A DNA stretch of 64,000 nt from CANIGN01 sp041391385. Its GTDB lineage: Bacteria; Bdellovibrionota; UBA2428. The notes beneath the pieces were generated by a model. The model did not search any database, was not told the origin of the DNA, and saw only the letters and a list, made by a program, of their open reading frames with translations. The DNA is taken from the NCBI GenBank assembly GCA_041391385.1, contig JAWKOD010000006.1, forward strand, positions 1-64,000, given 5' to 3'. This document shows, one piece after another, positions 60,650 through 64,000 of this stretch (position 1 is the stretch's first letter; every line of letters starts with the position of its first letter). Both the position numbers and the translations under genes were made by a program.

Positions 60650-61519
60650 ATGAAGAAGCCGGGTGCATGGAAAAGCTGGATCAGTGCCGCCCGGCCTAAG
60701 ACATTAATCGCAGCCTTTTTACCGGTAGCTGCAGCGTGGGTTTTGGCTCAGCAGCAATTAGGCTATCGAATGGATCTCGTTGTATGGGCATTGCTCTCTG
60801 CTCTTGCATTACAAATAGCTACAAATTTTTGGAACGATTACTTTGATGACCTTAAAGGAAGCGATAGCGATGAACGCTTGGGACCGCGTCGACTTTTGCA
60901 GCTCAAGTTAGCGACACGTTCCCAAGTAAAAGCTGTCGCAATTGCATTTAATGTGCTTTCTTTTTTAATGGCCATTCCAATTTTTCAGGAAAGAGGATGG
61001 GGCTTGGCTGCCCTTGGAGTTCTTTGTGTCCTTTTGTCGATTGCTTATACGGGCGGACCCTTTCCTTTGGCTTATCTTGGCTTAGGTGAATTCTTTGTCT
61101 TACTCTTTTTTGGATGGGTCGCTACGTTTTTTAGTTATTATGTCGCTACGGGGCTTTGGAGTTTTGAGGCAAGTGTTTTGGGTGTGCAGGTCGGTTTGCT
61201 TTCGTGCGTTCTAATTACGATTAATAATTTACGCGACTATCCCGAAGACAAGAAAAATAAGAAAAACACGCTTGTCGTAAAGTTTGGCCGGGCTTTTGGT
61301 CTTACACTTTTAGCAAAAGAATTATTTTTTCCTTACCTGATTAATTTTGCCTGGAGAGCTTATCCCAAAACCTATCTAGTTTTCTTGGCGTTTCCTTTGG
61401 CTTCTTTAATATTTTATAAAATGAAAAAAGGCGTTAACCCCAATCAGCAATTAGCGTTTGCATCACTGCATGCTTTGTTATTTTTATGCTTGTGGTCGCT
61501 AGGGATTTTAATGCCATGA
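60650..61519 (+). CDS. menA: 1,4-dihydroxy-2-naphthoate polyprenyltransferase
   Basis: 289 residues with about eight membrane helices. SAARPKTLIAAFLPVAAAW opens as in MenA, and NFWNDYFDDLKGSDSDERLGPRRL (in two parts) holds the NDxxD prenyl-diphosphate site; the second motif lies in NNLRDYPEDKKNKKNTLVV. It attaches the polyprenyl chain to DHNA in the inner membrane. ATGA overlap with menC. Confidence 0.92.
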   Translation: MKKPGAWKSWISAARPKTLIAAFLPVAAAWVLAQQQLGYRMDLVVWALLSALALQIATNFWNDYFDDLKGSDSDERLGPRRLLQLKLATRSQVKAVAIAFNVLSFLMAIPIFQERGWGLAALGVLCVLLSIAYTGGPFPLAYLGLGEFFVLLFFGWVATFFSYYVATGLWSFEASVLGVQVGLLSCVLITINNLRDYPEDKKNKKNTLVVKFGRAFGLTLLAKELFFPYLINFAWRAYPKTYLVFLAFPLASLIFYKMKKGVNPNQQLAFASLHALLFLCLWSLGILMP

Positions 61520-62433
61520 ATATTTCACGCTATTCATTTTCATTTAAAGGCCAAACTATTGAGGGAGCTTTGTTAGAAGAGGGCGGAGCTTATTCTCTTA
61601 TTCAACCGTGGGTCTCATTGGGTGATCCTAGTTTGAGTCTTCATTTGGAGGATTTAAAGGGAAAGAGGTCTCTGCCTTTAACTCAAAGAGCTCTTGAGAT
61701 CATGGCAATGGATAAAAAAGCCAAAGATCAAAAATATACGCTTATTCCTCAATCCGTGCCGGCTTCTCATGTTCTAGTAGGCGATGAGTTTTTGATCGAA
61801 GCTGAGTTATTAATGGGAGTAAGAACGTTCAAAATTAAAATTGGTGATGATTTAGAAAAAGAATTGAGTTTATTGAACGAAATTGAATCTAAAATGAACC
61901 TAGGCGCTTTCCATTTGCGTTTAGATGCAAATATGAAGTTTTCTCTTGAGTCTGCTAAGCGGTTTTTTTCTCAACTAAGTGAAAAACTTTTATGTGCCAT
62001 TGAATTTGTTGAAGATCCTTTAAGGGGCACTGAGGGTGAGTGGCGAGATTTTGCTGACAATTTTAATTTGAAAATCGCCCACGATTTTGCACCGGCTGAA
62101 TTTAGAGAGGTTGCTGACGTTTGGGTTTTGAAGCCTTCTCGTCAGAACCCTTGGCCATGGGTTGAAAAAGCAGCTCATGACTTGAGAAGAATTGTTATTA
62201 CAACAGCTCTGGATCATCCCTTGGGGCAAGTTATTGCAGCCTATGAGGCTTCAAAAATACTTGAGCGTGATCCTTTGTTGATTGACGACTGTGGATTGCT
62301 TTCTCAGAAACAAGTTGGAATTGAGTCTCCCCTTAAACGGAATGGAGCCTATCTGGACTGTTCAGATCTCAATGGCTATGGCTTTGCGCTTGGATCAATG
62401 CTCTCAAAACTCAAGTGGGAAGATCTTTCGTGA
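61516..62433 (+). CDS. menC: o-Succinylbenzoate synthase
   Basis: About 305 residues from ATG 61516, overlapping the menA stop. Enolase superfamily: FKIKIGDD (KxK pair), HLRLDANMKF (metal Asp), IEFVEDPL (metal Glu), IAHDFAP and WVLKPSR (late Lys). It dehydrates SHCHC to o-succinylbenzoate. The fold is somewhat diverged, but context and motif order settle the call. Confidence 0.85.
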   Translation: MNISRYSFSFKGQTIEGALLEEGGAYSLIQPWVSLGDPSLSLHLEDLKGKRSLPLTQRALEIMAMDKKAKDQKYTLIPQSVPASHVLVGDEFLIEAELLMGVRTFKIKIGDDLEKELSLLNEIESKMNLGAFHLRLDANMKFSLESAKRFFSQLSEKLLCAIEFVEDPLRGTEGEWRDFADNFNLKIAHDFAPAEFREVADVWVLKPSRQNPWPWVEKAAHDLRRIVITTALDHPLGQVIAAYEASKILERDPLLIDDCGLLSQKQVGIESPLKRNGAYLDCSDLNGYGFALGSMLSKLKWEDLS

Positions 62434-63575
62434 AAGCGAGGCTCTTGTTTAACCCACGCGGAGCAAAGCCCTCTCGGGAGCTCATGGATTTTGTTTCTCA
62501 ACAAAAATCATTGGAAGATCATTTTATTTTTCAAAGTTCGGGCACTACTGGGAATCCCAAATGGGTTGCGCTTTCACATCGCGCACTTGAAGTATCAGCT
62601 CAATCTGTGAATAAGCATTTAGAGCTTAGTTCGAAAGATATCTTCGGATTAGCACTTCCTGATTTTCATGTAGGAGGTTTTGGCCTTATTGAGCGTGCTC
62701 GTGTTGCAGGTGCAACACTAAAAAAATACCCCCAGGACCAATCCTGGAATGCCTTAAGTTTTCACAAGTGGCTTGTTGAGGAAAGAATAAGCGTTACAAG
62801 TCTTGTTCCCGCTCAGGTTTTTGATTTAGAGAAAGCTCAGCTAAAAGCTCCATCCACACTGAAAAATATAGTTGTTGGTGGTGGGGCGCTTCCAGCTCCT
62901 CTTTATTTTGCGGCTCGTACCCTAGGATGGCCGTTGTTGATTTCCTATGGGCTTACAGAGTGTGCTTCTCAAGTGGCCACTGCTGGCTTGTCATCGTTGA
63001 AGACACCTCCTGAAGAAAAAATATGGCCCGATGCTGAATTGTTATCTCACTTTGAAGCGCAAGCGATGAGTCACCAAGTAGTTGCTTTAAGCGGAGAATC
63101 TCTTCTTAGTTGCTATATAAAAGAAGAGACATCATCTATTTTTGTTGAAGATCCAAAAGAAAATGGGCTTTTTATACTGCCCGATAAAGTTGAGCTTTGT
63201 GGTCGAGTCTTAAGCGTGAGTGGTCGTCGAGAAGATGAATACAAAATTCTAGGCGAATGGGTGCGCTGGTCTTTTTTAAAAAAAACATTTGCAGAACTTT
63301 TTTATGAAAGCTCTTCCAGGAAAGGTTTCAAGGAAGATTCATTTTTTAAGTTTGAAATTGAAATTTTTTCTGATGATCGTCGAGGAAATAAAATTGCACT
63401 GCTTTGTAATGAATTTGATGAGAATGCAAGAAAACTTGTTTCTACGTTTAATGCGGTTGTTTTCCCCTTTGAGAGAATTACGCACTATTATGAAGGAAAT
63501 TTGCCAAGAAGCGAGCTAGGAAAGGTCTTAAGATTAAAAATAAATCCCCTTTGCTTGAAAGAGATCTCCGAATAA
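62430..63575 (+). CDS. menE: o-Succinylbenzoate-CoA ligase
   Basis: About 381 residues from GTG 62430, which overlaps the menC stop as GTGA and has GGGAAG upstream; GTG 62415 is also open. Acyl-adenylating motifs: FQSSGTTGNPKWVALSHRAL (P-loop), ISYGLTECASQVAT (A5), SGRREDEYK (hinge) and LPRSELGKVLRLKI with the C-terminal catalytic Lys. Shorter than E. coli MenE (451), mainly by a compact N-terminal domain. Last gene of the men run. Confidence 0.87.
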   Translation: MKARLLFNPRGAKPSRELMDFVSQQKSLEDHFIFQSSGTTGNPKWVALSHRALEVSAQSVNKHLELSSKDIFGLALPDFHVGGFGLIERARVAGATLKKYPQDQSWNALSFHKWLVEERISVTSLVPAQVFDLEKAQLKAPSTLKNIVVGGGALPAPLYFAARTLGWPLLISYGLTECASQVATAGLSSLKTPPEEKIWPDAELLSHFEAQAMSHQVVALSGESLLSCYIKEETSSIFVEDPKENGLFILPDKVELCGRVLSVSGRREDEYKILGEWVRWSFLKKTFAELFYESSSRKGFKEDSFFKFEIEIFSDDRRGNKIALLCNEFDENARKLVSTFNAVVFPFERITHYYEGNLPRSELGKVLRLKINPLCLKEISE

Positions 63576-63619
63576 CATATCTAACAGTTACCAAGTTAAT
63601 GTGAGAATATACAAACTAG

Positions 63620-64000
63620 ATGTCGCGTAGTACAAAAGCTTCTTCTTCGAGTGGATCTAAACTAGTCATTGTGGAGTCTCCCACAAAGGCCAAGACTCTG
63701 CGAAAATTTTTGCCAAAGAATTATGTGATTGAAGCCAGTATGGGCCACATCCGAGATCTGCCTCAAACGGCAGCTGACATTCCAAAAGACCTTAAAAAGG
63801 AAGCTTGGTCTCGTCTCGGCGTAAATGTCGAGAATGGCTTTGACCCTATTTATGTCATTCCTAAGCAAAAATCTAAGATTGTCAGCGAACTCAAAAAGAA
63901 GCTTAAAGACGCTGACGAACTTTACCTGGCGACGGACGAAGACCGTGAAGGAGAGAGTATTTCCTGGCATTTAATGGAAATCCTCAAGCCTAAGGTTCCC
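63620..64000 (+). CDS. topA: DNA topoisomerase I, N-terminal part (runs off the window)
   Basis: 127 codons visible from ATG 63620. After a Ser-rich lead (SRSTKASSSSGSK) the TOPRIM domain begins: LVIVESPTKAKTLRKFLP, ASMGHIRDLP, and LYLATDEDREGESISWHL with the DxD-type metal site. Type IA topoisomerase relaxing negative supercoils. The remainder lies outside. Confidence 0.95.
   Translation, partial: MSRSTKASSSSGSKLVIVESPTKAKTLRKFLPKNYVIEASMGHIRDLPQTAADIPKDLKKEAWSRLGVNVENGFDPIYVIPKQKSKIVSELKKKLKDADELYLATDEDREGESISWHLMEILKPKVP

Noticed and set aside
1..64000. CRISPR arrays, rRNA genes, prophage structural genes
   Set aside because: No regularly spaced repeats, rRNA-like sequence or phage morphogenesis proteins were seen by eye.

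Overview
The window looks like a chromosomal segment of a moderately AT-rich Gram-negative bacterium of the Bdellovibrionota type. This placement is inferred from protein content only: a TIGR02147-family regulator coupled to a small exported protein, a clostripain-type C11 peptidase, a complete classical menaquinone pathway, and many short exported proteins of no recognised family.

Region by region. 0-6 kb: a GlpT-like transporter, then a divergent metal-response cluster. An outer-membrane barrel protein and a periplasmic HMA protein lie on the minus strand. An exported protein, a CsoR repressor, a His/Met-rich exported protein, a mono-haem cytochrome and a membrane protein lie on the plus strand. 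A CsoR-type palindrome sits in the shared promoter. 6-13.4 kb: large exported proteins of unknown function, one split by a frameshift in an A8 run. 13.6-28.9 kb: an accessory region. It holds two HigB/HigA-like toxin-antitoxin modules, a hairpin-rich HTH gene, and two nearly identical copies of an IS91-family end that bracket an AT-rich island (truncated peptide-binding protein, YcaO-like protein, trypsin-like protease). It continues with a putative integrative element (sigma-like protein, VirD4/TraG-like coupling ATPase, replication-relaxation protein, a 25-bp perfect inverted repeat, large serine recombinase) abutting the 3' end of tRNA-Phe(GAA).

28.9-54 kb: ordinary chromosome. It contains cytochromes, a TerC/Alx-like protein, a MerC-like protein beside a broken HAD gene, an M3 oligopeptidase, prfC, a PAP2 phosphatase, a four-gene operon of exported proteins, a frameshifted molybdopterin-like/cytochrome c gene, pepA, a small methyltransferase, a lipase-like hydrolase, pyrE, a pseudo-histidine kinase next to a REC-GAF-GGDEF diguanylate cyclase, lgt, a C11 peptidase and the TIGR02147 pair. 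54-63.6 kb: aroF, then menF-menD-menH and menB-menA-menC-menE. Together these cover chorismate supply and nearly all of menaquinone synthesis. The window ends inside topA.

Several genes are broken by single-base indels (A8 at 11564, A5 at 31431, A4 at 41944, and four indels separating the two IS91 copies). Most fall in homopolymers, so read or assembly error is a serious alternative to real gene decay. The most interesting biology is the YcaO island between IS91 repeats, the tRNA-Phe-linked element with its large palindrome, and the CsoR cluster that has no copper ATPase.
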